A stretch of DNA of 13,834 nt from Deltaproteobacteria bacterium (GCA_031279155.1 JAITJB010000201.1:1-13834); one strand, 5' to 3'; shown: positions 1 through 7,099, counted from the first letter of the stretch. Notes: generated from the letters alone by a model not told the origin. Numbers and translations are program-made.

Positions 1-130
1 AGACGTTGTCTTAGGCGTGACTCCATTGGGTACCTAATTAACCTGTATATTTTGGTTATCTCCGGCACTTGGTGAGGTATTGTGGGCGTGGGAATGTTGG
101 TGGAGAGGACCTAAGTAGTGGCTCGTAGGT

Positions 131-183
131 AGGTCCGACTGCTAACTTAAAAAGTTAAGCCTTCTTTGGTCGGATCTGTTTTT
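131..183 (+). terminator. Stem-loop with T-run upstream of the HU gene
   Basis: A 10-pair stem (131-140 with 168-177, two G-U pairs) encloses a second perfect 6-bp hairpin, TAACTT-AAA-AAGTTA at 143-157. A short T-run follows at 179-183. It could be the terminator of a transcript entering from the left edge, or a structured HU leader. Bases 1-130 hold no gene I recognise: the frames are short and match no RNA family I know. Confidence 0.4.
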
Positions 184-196
184 GATCACCGTTTTT

Positions 197-214
197 TTGA
201 TTATCCCTAATCAA
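197..214. promoter_or_regulatory. Inverted repeat just upstream of the HU ribosome binding site
   Basis: TTGATTA-TCCC-TAATCAA is a perfect 7-bp dyad with a 4-base centre. It lies 12 bases before the AAGGAG ribosome binding site (226-231) of the HU gene. It may be an operator or a small mRNA hairpin that affects translation. I cannot assign a regulator. Confidence 0.3.
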
Positions 215-242
215 CCTAAAAAGGTAAGGAGAAAAGGCATCC

Positions 243-524
243 ATGACTAAAGCTGAGTTAATTACTCAAATTGCTCAAGACAGCGAATTGACCAAAGTCC
301 AGGCCCAAAAAGCCCTGGAGAGCGTCATTGGCTCCGTTTTTAAGGCCCTTAAGAAAGACACCCGTCTACCCATTTTTGGTTTAGGCGTTTTCGAAGTTGT
401 CAAGCGCCCCAAGAGAAAGGGTCGCAATCCCCGCACCGGGGAACCTCTGGTCATCAAGAGCCACAAGGTTGTTCGCTTCCGTCCGGCCAAGGCCCTCAAA
501 GAGGCTGTCAATAGCACCAAGTAA
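243..524 (+). CDS. hup: HU family DNA-binding protein
   Basis: Small basic nucleoid protein that binds and bends DNA as a dimer. At 93 residues it has the normal HU/IHF length. It opens with the typical helix MTKAELITQIA. The G-rich turn IFGLGVFEV is at 44-52. The flexible arm, GRNPRTGEPL at 60-69, carries the conserved tip proline (P63) that intercalates into DNA. The family ending PAKALKEAVN follows at 81-90. The ATG has AAGGAG at 226-231 with an 11-base gap. The gene is monocistronic, with a structured leader in front and an intrinsic terminator at 556-580. HU and IHF subunits are hard to separate by eye; an HU homodimer is the simpler reading. Confidence 0.95.
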   Translation: MTKAELITQIAQDSELTKVQAQKALESVIGSVFKALKKDTRLPIFGLGVFEVVKRPKRKGRNPRTGEPLVIKSHKVVRFRPAKALKEAVNSTK

Positions 525-555
525 TAAATTTTTACCCTTGATCTCTTTTTTCTCC

Positions 556-580
556 GGCCGGGTTTCCCCCGGCCTTTTTT
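556..580 (+). terminator. Rho-independent terminator of the HU gene
   Basis: GGCCGGG (556-562) pairs perfectly with CCCGGCC (568-574) around a 5-base loop, followed directly by six T (575-580). It starts 32 bases after the HU stop codon. The reverse strand lacks a T-run after the stem, so it should work only in the + direction. Confidence 0.9.
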
Positions 581-605
581 GTGATTAAAAGTTAGGTAGG
601 TATTT

Positions 606-710
606 GGCTGGGCGGCTTTTGGGGAAGGGGCTTAGGTTGGTTTGGTTTTTTAGGCTGGGCGGCTTTTGGAAAAGGGGCTTAGTTGGGTAGGTTTTAGGCT
701 AGGCGGGTTA
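606..710. repeat. Imperfect direct repeat, period about 47 bp
   Basis: The 35-base segment at 606-640 recurs at 653-687 with two substitutions and a one-base shift. Both copies begin GGCTGGGCGGCTTTTGG. A third, decayed partial copy (GGCTAGGCGGGTTA) starts near 697 and runs into the 3' end of the dGTPase gene. The segment separates two convergent genes and is strongly G-rich on the + strand. It is probably a local duplication. Confidence 0.6.
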
Positions 711-1761
711 GGACAGCCGGCTTTAAGCCGCAGCTTAGGCTTTCGGCGTACTGTAAGGCAAAGCGATCGGTCATGCCGGAAATAAAATCACAGACAACCT
801 CATTGCGATCGCCTGCTTGATAGATCTTGGGGATGGAGTCATCGTAGAGGGCGTCGTCGGTCATGAGGGAATTGTAGATGAGCTTAATAACCGCTTTGCC
901 GGATTCCAATTGGACATTTAGGTCAGGATGGCGATAAACCCTTACGAACAAAAAATCCCTAAGTTCATTCATGGCGCTCGTCATGGCTTTAGAGAAGGCC
1001 GGTTTAAAGCTTACGGGCGAAGAAGATGAATTATTAAGTAGATCGCTTATCATGACCTCAACCCTCTTAGAGGGAGTGGGGCCAAAAATATTTAAAAGAT
1101 CCTTTGGGATGTCCTCTTGGACCAGGAGCCCGGCCTCTAAGGCGTCATCGAGATCGTGGGCCAAATAGGCGATGATATCAGCCGCTCTGACTAACTGGCC
1201 TTCGGCAGTCAACGGACTACCGTTGCCTTCAATAAAAACCGGACCCCGGCCCTTGGAGTGTTTACCGATGCCGTCTAATACCCCTAAAGTCAGATTTAGG
1301 CCGCTCCTATGGCGGGCCAGTTTTTCAACCACCCTTAGGCTCTGGCTTTGATGGTGAAAGCCTTGCGGGCTGAGCTCGTTTAAGGCCATCTCGCCGGCGT
1401 GGCCGAAGGGGGTGTGGCCCAGGTCGTGGGCTAAGCTTATGGCTTCGGCCAGATATTCGTTTAAGCCCAAATATCTAGTTAACAGTCTTGCGATCTGAGC
1501 TACTTCCAGGGTATGGGTTAGGCGGGTGCGGTAGTGGTCGCCACTTGAAGCGATAAAGACTTGGGTTTTGTGGGCTAGCCTACGGAAGGCTTTGGCGTGA
1601 ATAATGCGGTCGCAGTCTTTTTGGAAGGGGGAGCACCAAGGGCAAGGCTCCTCGTAGGTGGCCCTGGTTGTTAAGGGCGCCAGGCGCGAGTCAAAGGCCA
1701 GCGGGCCTTTAGCCGCCTCTCCGGACCGGCTAAAAGTCAGGGGCTGAAGGGGATCAGTCAA
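694..1761 (-). CDS. dgt: dGTPase-like HD-domain triphosphohydrolase
   Basis: Cytoplasmic HD-superfamily enzyme of the type that cleaves dGTP (or other dNTPs) to the nucleoside and triphosphate. With the chosen start it has 355 residues, normal for the type-2 family. Visible motifs are DRIIHAKAFRRLAHKTQVF at 51-69, the metal ligands H83 (in RLTHTLEV), H112-D113 (in AHDLGHTPFGH) and D195 (in RAADIIAYLAHD). The start is the TTG at 1761: AAGGAAG precedes it closely and the codon overlaps the stop of the receiver gene by 8 bases. Upstream in-frame codons lie inside the receiver gene and read like shadow sequence. A CPWC pair (40-43) plus C50 just before the first motif is unusual for the family. 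The overlap implies translational coupling with the receiver gene. The exact substrate cannot be told from sequence. Confidence 0.9.
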   Translation of the reverse strand: MTDPLQPLTFSRSGEAAKGPLAFDSRLAPLTTRATYEEPCPWCSPFQKDCDRIIHAKAFRRLAHKTQVFIASSGDHYRTRLTHTLEVAQIARLLTRYLGLNEYLAEAISLAHDLGHTPFGHAGEMALNELSPQGFHHQSQSLRVVEKLARHRSGLNLTLGVLDGIGKHSKGRGPVFIEGNGSPLTAEGQLVRAADIIAYLAHDLDDALEAGLLVQEDIPKDLLNIFGPTPSKRVEVMISDLLNNSSSSPVSFKPAFSKAMTSAMNELRDFLFVRVYRHPDLNVQLESGKAVIKLIYNSLMTDDALYDDSIPKIYQAGDRNEVVCDFISGMTDRFALQYAESLSCGLKPAVLTRLA

Positions 1762-2104
1762 GTACTTCCTTGATTTTCTGCTTGAGCTCGGAGAGATCGA
1801 AACTTTTGACCACATAGTGGTCGGCGGCAATGGACTTCATGTCGTCTTTGAAAGTGTCGTAAGCCGAGCAGAGGATTATGGGCAGATCGTAAAATTTATT
1901 TCTGATGTCTTGGAGCAGATCAAGACCGTTGTAATCAACCATTTTGATGTCCAAGACCACCACGTGAGGCTTTTCAGCGTCTATGCGCTCGAGGAGGTTT
2001 AAGCCATTTTCGGCTGTGATGACCTCATAGCCCTCTTCTGTGAGTTCCTCAGAATAGAGTAAGCGGATATGGGCTTCGTCGTCCACCACCAGTATTTTGG
2101 TCAT
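1754..2104 (-). CDS. Stand-alone CheY-like response regulator receiver
   Basis: A 116-residue protein consisting only of a receiver domain. The acidic pair D8-D9 (ILVVDDE), the phospho-acceptor D52 (VVVLDIKM), the switch S80 (ILCSAYD) and the conserved K100 (VVKSFD) are all present, so it should accept phosphate from a histidine kinase. There is no output domain, so it would act by protein contact, as CheY and DivK do. ATG 2104 is chosen because GGAG lies 7 bases upstream; an in-frame TTG at 2125 would add seven residues and has no better site. It overlaps the dGTPase gene by 8 bases, and no kinase is nearby. tRNA-Gly lies 127 bases upstream with no clear terminator between them, so read-through is possible. 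Confidence 0.92.
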   Translation of the reverse strand: MTKILVVDDEAHIRLLYSEELTEEGYEVITAENGLNLLERIDAEKPHVVVLDIKMVDYNGLDLLQDIRNKFYDLPIILCSAYDTFKDDMKSIAADHYVVKSFDLSELKQKIKEVLD

Positions 2105-2231
2105 TGGTTCACTCCAAGGGCGCAACAGCGCATGAGGGCAAGATAAGAAGAGTATTAATGATAGTTAGCATGACTAAAATAAGCTAAAGCCAAAGCAAAA
2201 ACAAAAGCCTGAATAGGTCAAAAGCTTTATT

Positions 2232-2307
2232 TGGAGCGGGCAACGGGATTCGAACCCGCGACCCCAAGCTTGGGAAGCTCGTACTCTACCAGCTGAGCTA
2301 TGCCCGC
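2232..2307 (-). tRNA. tRNA-Gly (anticodon CCC)
   Basis: The 76-base minus-strand cloverleaf is complete. Acceptor arm GCGGGCA pairs with TGCCCGC, the D-arm begins AGCTCAGCTGGTAGAG, and the anticodon stem CGAGC/GCTTG holds the loop TTCCCAA. The T-arm is GCGGGTTCGAATCCCG?-like with the TTCGAAT loop, the discriminator base is T, and CCA is encoded. The anticodon CCC reads GGG (glycine). Confidence 0.97.
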
Positions 2308-2390
2308 TCATTAAATAAAATGACTTGCTAAGACAAGAAAAAAACATAGGCCTGCTCGGCAACTTGCGCGACTTGCAAGTCTTGAGCATC

Positions 2391-2441
2391 ATGCTTAACA
2401 TGGGCGTTCTGCGCAGCATGCTTAACATGGGCGTCTTGCGC
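2391..2441. repeat. 27-bp direct repeat, two copies, upstream of tRNA-Gly
   Basis: The 24-base copies at 2391-2414 and 2418-2441 share the start ATGCTTAACATGGGCGT and differ by two bases in the later part; a 3-base gap separates them. Each contains the dyad CATGCTTAACATG or nearly so. TTGCGCATT follows twice (from about 2436). The copies could form alternative hairpins in the tRNA precursor leader. Confidence 0.6.
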
Positions 2442-2516
2442 ATTTTGCGCATTTGGGTATCTTGGATACCTTGGCCTTTATTTTGGATCGCTTGTCTTTA
2501 AGCCAACCTTTTGCTT

Positions 2517-2545
2517 ACTTTAACTCAGCCGGCTGGTCCTGTCAA
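2517..2545 (-). promoter_or_regulatory. Sigma-70-like promoter facing tRNA-Gly
   Basis: On the minus strand a perfect -35 TTGACA (2540-2545) and TAAAGT (2517-2522, 4 of 6 matches to TATAAT) are separated by exactly 17 bases. Transcription would start near 2510 and give a leader of about 200 bases before the tRNA. The -35 box lies in a GTCCTG/CAGGAC dyad (2536-2554). The promoter is predicted from consensus only. Confidence 0.45.
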
Positions 2546-2704
2546 GACCAGGACTGAAGATGAAAACGCCAATTAAGTTTAGGCCATATCTATTTTAGTA
2601 TTTTGGCCTTGTTATTTTATCTATAAAAAGAAAAATAACTGGTATATTTTTAAAGAAAGTAAGATTTAGGGGTTTGCCGGGTAGAAGTCAGGTTAGTTTT
2701 AGCC

Positions 2705-3814
2705 CTAAAGCTTTGCCTCAAAACCTAAAAAGGCTTGGGTTAAGAGATCCATCTGCTTATCGACATTATCCTCGCGGCAAATAGCGCTCCTTAAAGCGGC
2801 CGCCCCTGGGAGCTCGCGAGTGTACCAGGTAAGAACGGTCCGCAGCCTAAAGGCGGCTTTGGGGCCGATTAGATCCCTTAAAAGTCTAGCGTGGAGAAGG
2901 GCGGTATTGAGCCTTTCCATAGGTGTAATTTCTCTAGCGATGCCTTGAGATAGGATTTCAAGGCATTGGCGAAAAAACCAAGGGCAACCCCTAGAAGCCC
3001 GGCCAATCATGACGCCGCTAGCCCCAGAGGATTTAAGGGCGCTTACGGCAGCCTCCGGGGTCTTTATATCGCCTGAGCCGATAACCGGGATGGTTACCGC
3101 ATCAGCTAAGCTATCAATTAGCGACCAATCGGCTTGGCCGGTAAAGGCGCAAGTCACGTAACGGGGGTGGAGGGTGATGGCCGCCGCCCCGGCCTGCTGA
3201 TATTTTTTGGCTAGGCTTAAAATAATGGGCCCATCTTCGGGAGCAAAGCCGGGCCGGGTTTTGACGGTTACCGGAACGCTTACACAGGACGCTACGGCCT
3301 CAACTATCCTAAGACATAGATCGGGATCTCGTAGTAAGGCGCCGCCGTGACCACTGCGGACGACCTTACGGGCCGGGCAGCCAAAATTAAGATCTATCAT
3401 CGAAGCCCCGGCTTGAAAGACAGCTACTTTTGCCGCCTCAGCCATGGTAGCGGGGTCTTTACCGAAAAGCTGGACGCAGAGATGCTTTTCGATAGCACGG
3501 TCGCTAGCCAAAAGAGCTAGGGTTTTGCGGCCCTGATGGGCGAGGCTTACGGCGCTAGCCATTTCGGTGACGGCCAGTGACGCCCCTTCTTCTAAGCACA
3601 GGCGGCGGTAGGGCCAGTCGGTTAGGCCGGCCATGGGGGCGACGATGAAGGGATTATCTAGCTTTATGCTTCCAATCTTAAGGTCAAATGAATTGGCCGC
3701 AAGATCATTGACCGTAAGATCATTGGCCGCAAGGTCATTGACCGCAAGGCCTTTACCAGTGAGATCTTTACTCGTAAGATCTAGGGTCGGCGAGCTAGTT
3801 GATAACAATCTCAT
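2705..3814 (-). CDS. dusB: tRNA-dihydrouridine synthase with repeat-encoded N-terminal extension
   Basis: FMN enzyme that reduces uridine to dihydrouridine in tRNA; TIM-barrel Dus/NifR3 family. The family core begins near residue 44. APMAGLTD is at 59-66, the catalytic cysteine is C146 in NFGCPARK, K184 is in TVKTRPGF, H216 is in TLHPR, the phosphate-binding GSGDI is at 246-250 and GVMIGRASRGCPWFF at 267-281. Residues 11-40 before the core are six tandem pentads (such as NDLAA, NDLTV, KDLTG) that are not part of the usual enzyme. No ATG, GTG or TTG lies in frame between the repeat and the core, so the extension must be translated. ATG 3814 overlaps the end of the GH31 gene by 20 bases, indicating coupling; TTG at 3808 is the alternative. 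The stop is TAG. The DusB assignment versus other Dus types is tentative. Confidence 0.93.
   Translation of the reverse strand: MRLLSTSSPTLDLTSKDLTGKGLAVNDLAANDLTVNDLAANSFDLKIGSIKLDNPFIVAPMAGLTDWPYRRLCLEEGASLAVTEMASAVSLAHQGRKTLALLASDRAIEKHLCVQLFGKDPATMAEAAKVAVFQAGASMIDLNFGCPARKVVRSGHGGALLRDPDLCLRIVEAVASCVSVPVTVKTRPGFAPEDGPIILSLAKKYQQAGAAAITLHPRYVTCAFTGQADWSLIDSLADAVTIPVIGSGDIKTPEAAVSALKSSGASGVMIGRASRGCPWFFRQCLEILSQGIAREITPMERLNTALLHARLLRDLIGPKAAFRLRTVLTWYTRELPGAAALRSAICREDNVDKQMDLLTQAFLGFEAKL
3695..3784. repeat. 15-bp tandem repeat, six units, inside dus
   Basis: Six 15-base units run without gaps from 3695 to 3784; the first is GGCCGCAAGATCATT. The first three differ by one to three bases and the last three are more diverged. 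On the minus strand each encodes a pentad of the form x-(D/G)-L-(A/T)-x. The period keeps the frame, so unit number could change without breaking the gene. Confidence 0.9.
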
Positions 3815-6251
3815 GGTCTCGGTTTAGTTCTAGGGGCGGTGTTTTAAATCTAAGGCGGCCATTACCAGGGGATAGCCAGCCGGAATCGGCTTCAAAGAGC
3901 TGCTCGGTTTTGGCTACCCGGTCGTACAATTGACCGTTTAAGGTGGCTACGCCAACGCTATCGAGGCCGTAAAATTCCACAATGTAGGATCGACTACTAG
4001 TCTGAATAGTGTCGCTTTCGTTAGTCTCCCGGGCCCTGATGGTAAACTTAAGGGGGCTTGAGCCCGTAGCCGGGCTAACTTCTAACTTGGTGGCCATGAA
4101 ATCGCCGTTCGTATAGGCCTTATCTGTCCCGTTATCTTCGTAAAGGGTAAAGGAGGTGGGCTCTTGAGAGGGAAAAACGAGTATGTGGAAGATTTTTTCC
4201 GGAACAGAAGTATCAAAAATGGTCGGGATAATAGCCCCGGCCCGCAACAATAAGGGCGGGACATAGATACCTTGAAACTTACTGGCCATTGTGATTTGAC
4301 CGCTTTCTTGGTGGTCGATAATTTCCGCGCCCAAGTAATCGTACCAGCGCCCGACCGGCAGATGGAAGGAGATGAGTTCATCGCCGGGTCTGGCCCCTGA
4401 GACTACGAGCAAAAATGGACCGACCATGGTCTCGATGGCGCTCTCCCTAGCTAAGACGTCTTCTTGGAAATAAAAAAATAAAGGCGCGATGATGGGGTCG
4501 CCGGTCCTGTAGGCCTGATGGGCCAGAGAATAGTAGTAGGGCTCAAATTTATCTTTAAGGGCCAAATTAACCTGGGCCCAGGGTTGGGTCAACATCGAGG
4601 ACGGCAGAACTAAGGGGAGATTTAAAAGGGCGGTTTTAGCTAGCCAAGATTCATATAGGGCACCGGCCCGGTCTAGCGGGGTTTGGTCTAACATCGAGGA
4701 GATGTCGGTTGAGTAATAATCAACCCCGCTCATGGTTAAGTGGGATCGAGCCTGACCAGATCCCAAGGGATAGAATAAATTGGGTTCGTCAGCGATTAGG
4801 CCGGCCCCGTAGCGGCCCAAACCGGCCAAGCCGGACCGGGATATCAAAAATAATCTGGGCCCAAAACGGCCAAAAATGGGATTATTTTGACCAATGCCAA
4901 AGCCTTCCATCCATTTTAGGGAAAACCTCTGGCCCCATGAGTAGTGGGAGTGGACATCGGGGTCAGAGGCCCCTGCGTACCAGGCGGTAACGCTATAGAC
5001 CTCAGGCTCGCCGCCAGTTAGGTAAAACAAGCGAGCCCCTTGGAGCATGTAGCTGGACCGGGCCAGGGAATGCCAGTAGGAGGCGGCGGCCGGGTTGGTG
5101 TAGTCGATTATGCCCGATTGACGGCCCCGGTAGTTTAGCCTTAAGGCCGGGCCTTGAGGGCCAATGCTCCTAACTAGAAAGCCCTTTTTTTCCATGTCGT
5201 TAAAAAAAGGCGAATCAACCGGTAAATAAGGCGTCTCAGGCACCAAGTAGTTTAGGCCGCTAGCCGTCGCCGCTGCTAGCGGCGGTTGGGCAGGGGAGGG
5301 ATCCAAAAGAACGGTTAGATAAGAAAAATCATCCTTAAGGGCGCCTATGGTCAAGAGATATTCATCGTAACTTTGGTAGCTAGCCTTGTCCGGCGCCAGA
5401 ACCCAGGGGGAGAAGACGGATCTGGGCGGCACAGGGGGTCGGCCCAAGATATTCATGAGACTACGCCTAAGCGAAGGCAGATCCGGACCTAAAATAACAA
5501 AAAAATCAATGCTCTCATGGGGGCCTAAGGGCCCGGTTGGTCCAACAAACCATGGTGATGAGGAAAAATCCCACATAAGGGGCCGGGTTTCATTGACAAA
5601 GACGGCGGCGTTTAGTTTGCCCGGGCCTAAGGCGTAACAGACAGGGGCCTGGATGCCGCTATTTTGTTCTCTAACATCGCTTTCTAAAATATTACCAAAC
5701 GGGCCGCCGGGCATGACCACATGGCCTAAGTAGTTTATGTTAACGGCGGTAAATCTAAAATCGGCGCCTAGGCCGACTAAGTGGGTCATCTGGGCGCCAA
5801 AAAAGGCTAGGCCGGCTAACTGGCCATCGGGAGCGTAGGGCTTGATCTCCAATATGGGGACGCTAGGATCGCTAGTATCTGCGATAAAGAGGGTGGGTAG
5901 TAAACTATCAGCCCCATCGATCCAGACCCTAGCCGAGTTACCGTTAAGAGGCGGGTTGTTCCAAGCCGCTGGCGGCGTAAGCATGGGCGAAGGGTCCCAG
6001 GGCTGAGCCGGGTCCGGAGAATTGCGGCTGATCTGAAAATGCCAAAGACCTTGGCCCACTCTCTCTTGGGTCAGAAAATACGGCCCGAATTTTAGGATCT
6101 GCTGAGCTTTGAGGGCGCCAGAAAATCCTAAAAGAAAGATAAAAAAAATCGCAAAAACTACTATAAGCTTTAAAGGGCTTAGATAATAGCCAATTGGCCG
6201 CGTTTGGGGCCGGGCGGCTATGGCGGCGGCATTTAAATTAGTACTATTCAT
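3795..6251 (-). CDS. GH31-like secreted or membrane-anchored protein with degenerate active site
   Basis: 818 residues from ATG 6251. An in-frame TTG at 6311 is possible, but the ATG gives a better N-terminus. A hydrophobic segment at 28-44 ends in ALKA (46-49), so it is probably exported by the Sec route with a long n-region, or stays anchored. The rest follows glycoside hydrolase family 31: N-terminal beta domain, TIM barrel, then a C-terminal part with WYDYLGAEII (636-645), VPPLLLRAGAIIP (664-676) and a DUF5110-like TLYEDNGTDKAY. The nucleophile Asp of the family motif is replaced by Thr (T412, in FYLTGGEPE). The acid/base Asp appears kept (D488, in RYGAGLIADE) but the WSGD context is gone. 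The RW and R-H residues near LYESWLAK (532-539) and LVLPSSM are also lost. Hydrolase activity is therefore doubtful; a binding or structural role is possible. It lies between smpB and dus in one minus-strand run, 72 bases after smpB and overlapping dus by 20. Confidence 0.85.
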   Translation of the reverse strand: MNSTNLNAAAIAARPQTRPIGYYLSPLKLIVVFAIFFIFLLGFSGALKAQQILKFGPYFLTQERVGQGLWHFQISRNSPDPAQPWDPSPMLTPPAAWNNPPLNGNSARVWIDGADSLLPTLFIADTSDPSVPILEIKPYAPDGQLAGLAFFGAQMTHLVGLGADFRFTAVNINYLGHVVMPGGPFGNILESDVREQNSGIQAPVCYALGPGKLNAAVFVNETRPLMWDFSSSPWFVGPTGPLGPHESIDFFVILGPDLPSLRRSLMNILGRPPVPPRSVFSPWVLAPDKASYQSYDEYLLTIGALKDDFSYLTVLLDPSPAQPPLAAATASGLNYLVPETPYLPVDSPFFNDMEKKGFLVRSIGPQGPALRLNYRGRQSGIIDYTNPAAASYWHSLARSSYMLQGARLFYLTGGEPEVYSVTAWYAGASDPDVHSHYSWGQRFSLKWMEGFGIGQNNPIFGRFGPRLFLISRSGLAGLGRYGAGLIADEPNLFYPLGSGQARSHLTMSGVDYYSTDISSMLDQTPLDRAGALYESWLAKTALLNLPLVLPSSMLTQPWAQVNLALKDKFEPYYYSLAHQAYRTGDPIIAPLFFYFQEDVLARESAIETMVGPFLLVVSGARPGDELISFHLPVGRWYDYLGAEIIDHQESGQITMASKFQGIYVPPLLLRAGAIIPTIFDTSVPEKIFHILVFPSQEPTSFTLYEDNGTDKAYTNGDFMATKLEVSPATGSSPLKFTIRARETNESDTIQTSSRSYIVEFYGLDSVGVATLNGQLYDRVAKTEQLFEADSGWLSPGNGRLRFKTPPLELNRDHEIVIN

Positions 6252-6323
6252 CTTGATATTCCCCAATAATTCCCAATAGCTTCCACTCCATCCTCTCCCA
6301 TGAGGGGCCAAAAGAATCGTTAC

Positions 6324-6797
6324 TTAGCTTTTAGCGTCCTTAATAGCTCGGGAGAGCTCCCTTTTGGCGTCAGCCTCTTTCATCGTTTGCCTCTTGTCAT
6401 GCTGCTTTTTGCCCCTGGCTAAGGCTAGCTCGGCTTTGGCCAAGCCGTTTTTAAAATATAGCCTTAGGGGTATCAGACTTTGACCGCGTTCGGCGACTTT
6501 GCCAACCAGTTTTCGGAGTTCTTGGCCTCGCAACAGTAGCTTGCGCTTTCTCAAGGGGTCGTGGTTGCCATAATGGGCGTTTAGGTAAGGCGTGATGTGG
6601 GCGCCGACCAAAAAGGCTTCGCCGTTTTCGATTTTGGCGTAGGCATCTACTAAGTTAGCTTTGCCAAGCCTAAGGCTTTTTACTTCCGTGCCATAGAGGA
6701 CAATACCAGCCTCAAAGCGCTCACCTAGCTCGTAATCAAAGCGGGCTTTTTTGTTTTGGCAAATAACTTTAAATTCTTCTTGTTTTTTGGGGCTCAT
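6324..6797 (-). CDS. smpB: SsrA-binding protein SmpB
   Basis: Partner of tmRNA in rescue of stalled ribosomes (trans-translation); it carries tmRNA into the A site, where its C-terminal tail reads the empty mRNA channel. The 157 residues fit the family. Visible signatures are the early ARFDYE (18-23), GTEVKSLR at 37-44, NGEAFLVGAHITPY at 58-71, and GKKQHDKR at 129-136 followed by the basic helical tail. ATG 6797 has GGAG 9 bases upstream; a GTG at 6815 would add six residues, but the ribosome site favours the ATG. It is the first gene of the smpB, GH31-like, dus run. The tmRNA gene itself is not in this window. Confidence 0.97.
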   Translation of the reverse strand: MSPKKQEEFKVICQNKKARFDYELGERFEAGIVLYGTEVKSLRLGKANLVDAYAKIENGEAFLVGAHITPYLNAHYGNHDPLRKRKLLLRGQELRKLVGKVAERGQSLIPLRLYFKNGLAKAELALARGKKQHDKRQTMKEADAKRELSRAIKDAKS

Positions 6798-6896
6798 AGT
6801 CAATATCTCCGGCACAGCGTTAGTCTGTTGTAAAGATAGGGTAAGTTGTTAACTTAGGTGGGCTAATAATTTTGTTTAATACTATCTTGTTTAAAA

Positions 6897-6940
6897 GGCC
6901 AGTTTAAGCCAGGCTGCCGAAATGGCGGCCTTGGCTGGCC
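6897..6940. repeat. GC-rich imperfect inverted repeat
   Basis: GGCCAG (6897-6902) can pair with CTGGCC (6935-6940), or GCCAG (6908-6912) with CTGGC (6935-6939). Inside, GCTGCC (6913-6918) pairs with GGCGGC (6924-6929) around a short loop. No T-run follows on either strand in the terminator sense, so it is more likely an mRNA structure in the smpB leader or a protein site. Confidence 0.35.
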
Positions 6941-7099
6941 AAAAAAACATTCGGAAATTATAACATAAGCCGGGATGGATTAAAAAAGGCTAGATCTAAG
7001 AGCAAGAAGGCCAGAAAACAAGGATGTATGAAACGTATCCAAGAGTTATATACCTGGATTATCTCATGATTGACCTCTGGGCTAGGAGTAGATTATAAC

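Larger units (their letters stand above)
2308..2704. other. 397-bp intergenic region between dus and tRNA-Gly
   Basis: No protein gene is supported. Reading on the minus strand, it holds a promoter-like site (2517-2545), a hairpin GGTATC-TTG-GATACC (2456-2470), a 27-bp direct repeat (2391-2441) and the palindrome ACTTGCAAGT (2371-2380). The part next to dus (about 2570-2690) is AT-rich. I see no convincing terminator after dus. An open frame crossing the tRNA (2174-2452) is a by-product of tRNA sequence. Confidence 0.6.

Noticed and set aside
1..130. Piece of a known structural RNA (RNase P, tmRNA, SRP or 6S RNA) at the left edge
   Set aside because: None of the conserved core sequences of these RNAs could be found.
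2391..2450. Possible CRISPR array
   Set aside because: Only two near-adjacent copies with a 3-base gap and no spacers of suitable length.
2174..2452. Minus-strand open frame with GHSSAGRVRASQAWG-like translation
   Set aside because: This is the well-known false translation of a tRNA; it crosses the whole tRNA-Gly and has no ribosome binding site.
2581..2609. AGGCCA/TGGCCT inverted repeat as a terminator for dus
   Set aside because: Short stem with a 17-base AT-rich loop and no T-run after it on the minus strand.
4709..4990. Open frame on the + strand inside the GH31-like gene
   Set aside because: Antisense shadow of a well-supported gene; no domain features and proline/arginine-rich shadow composition.
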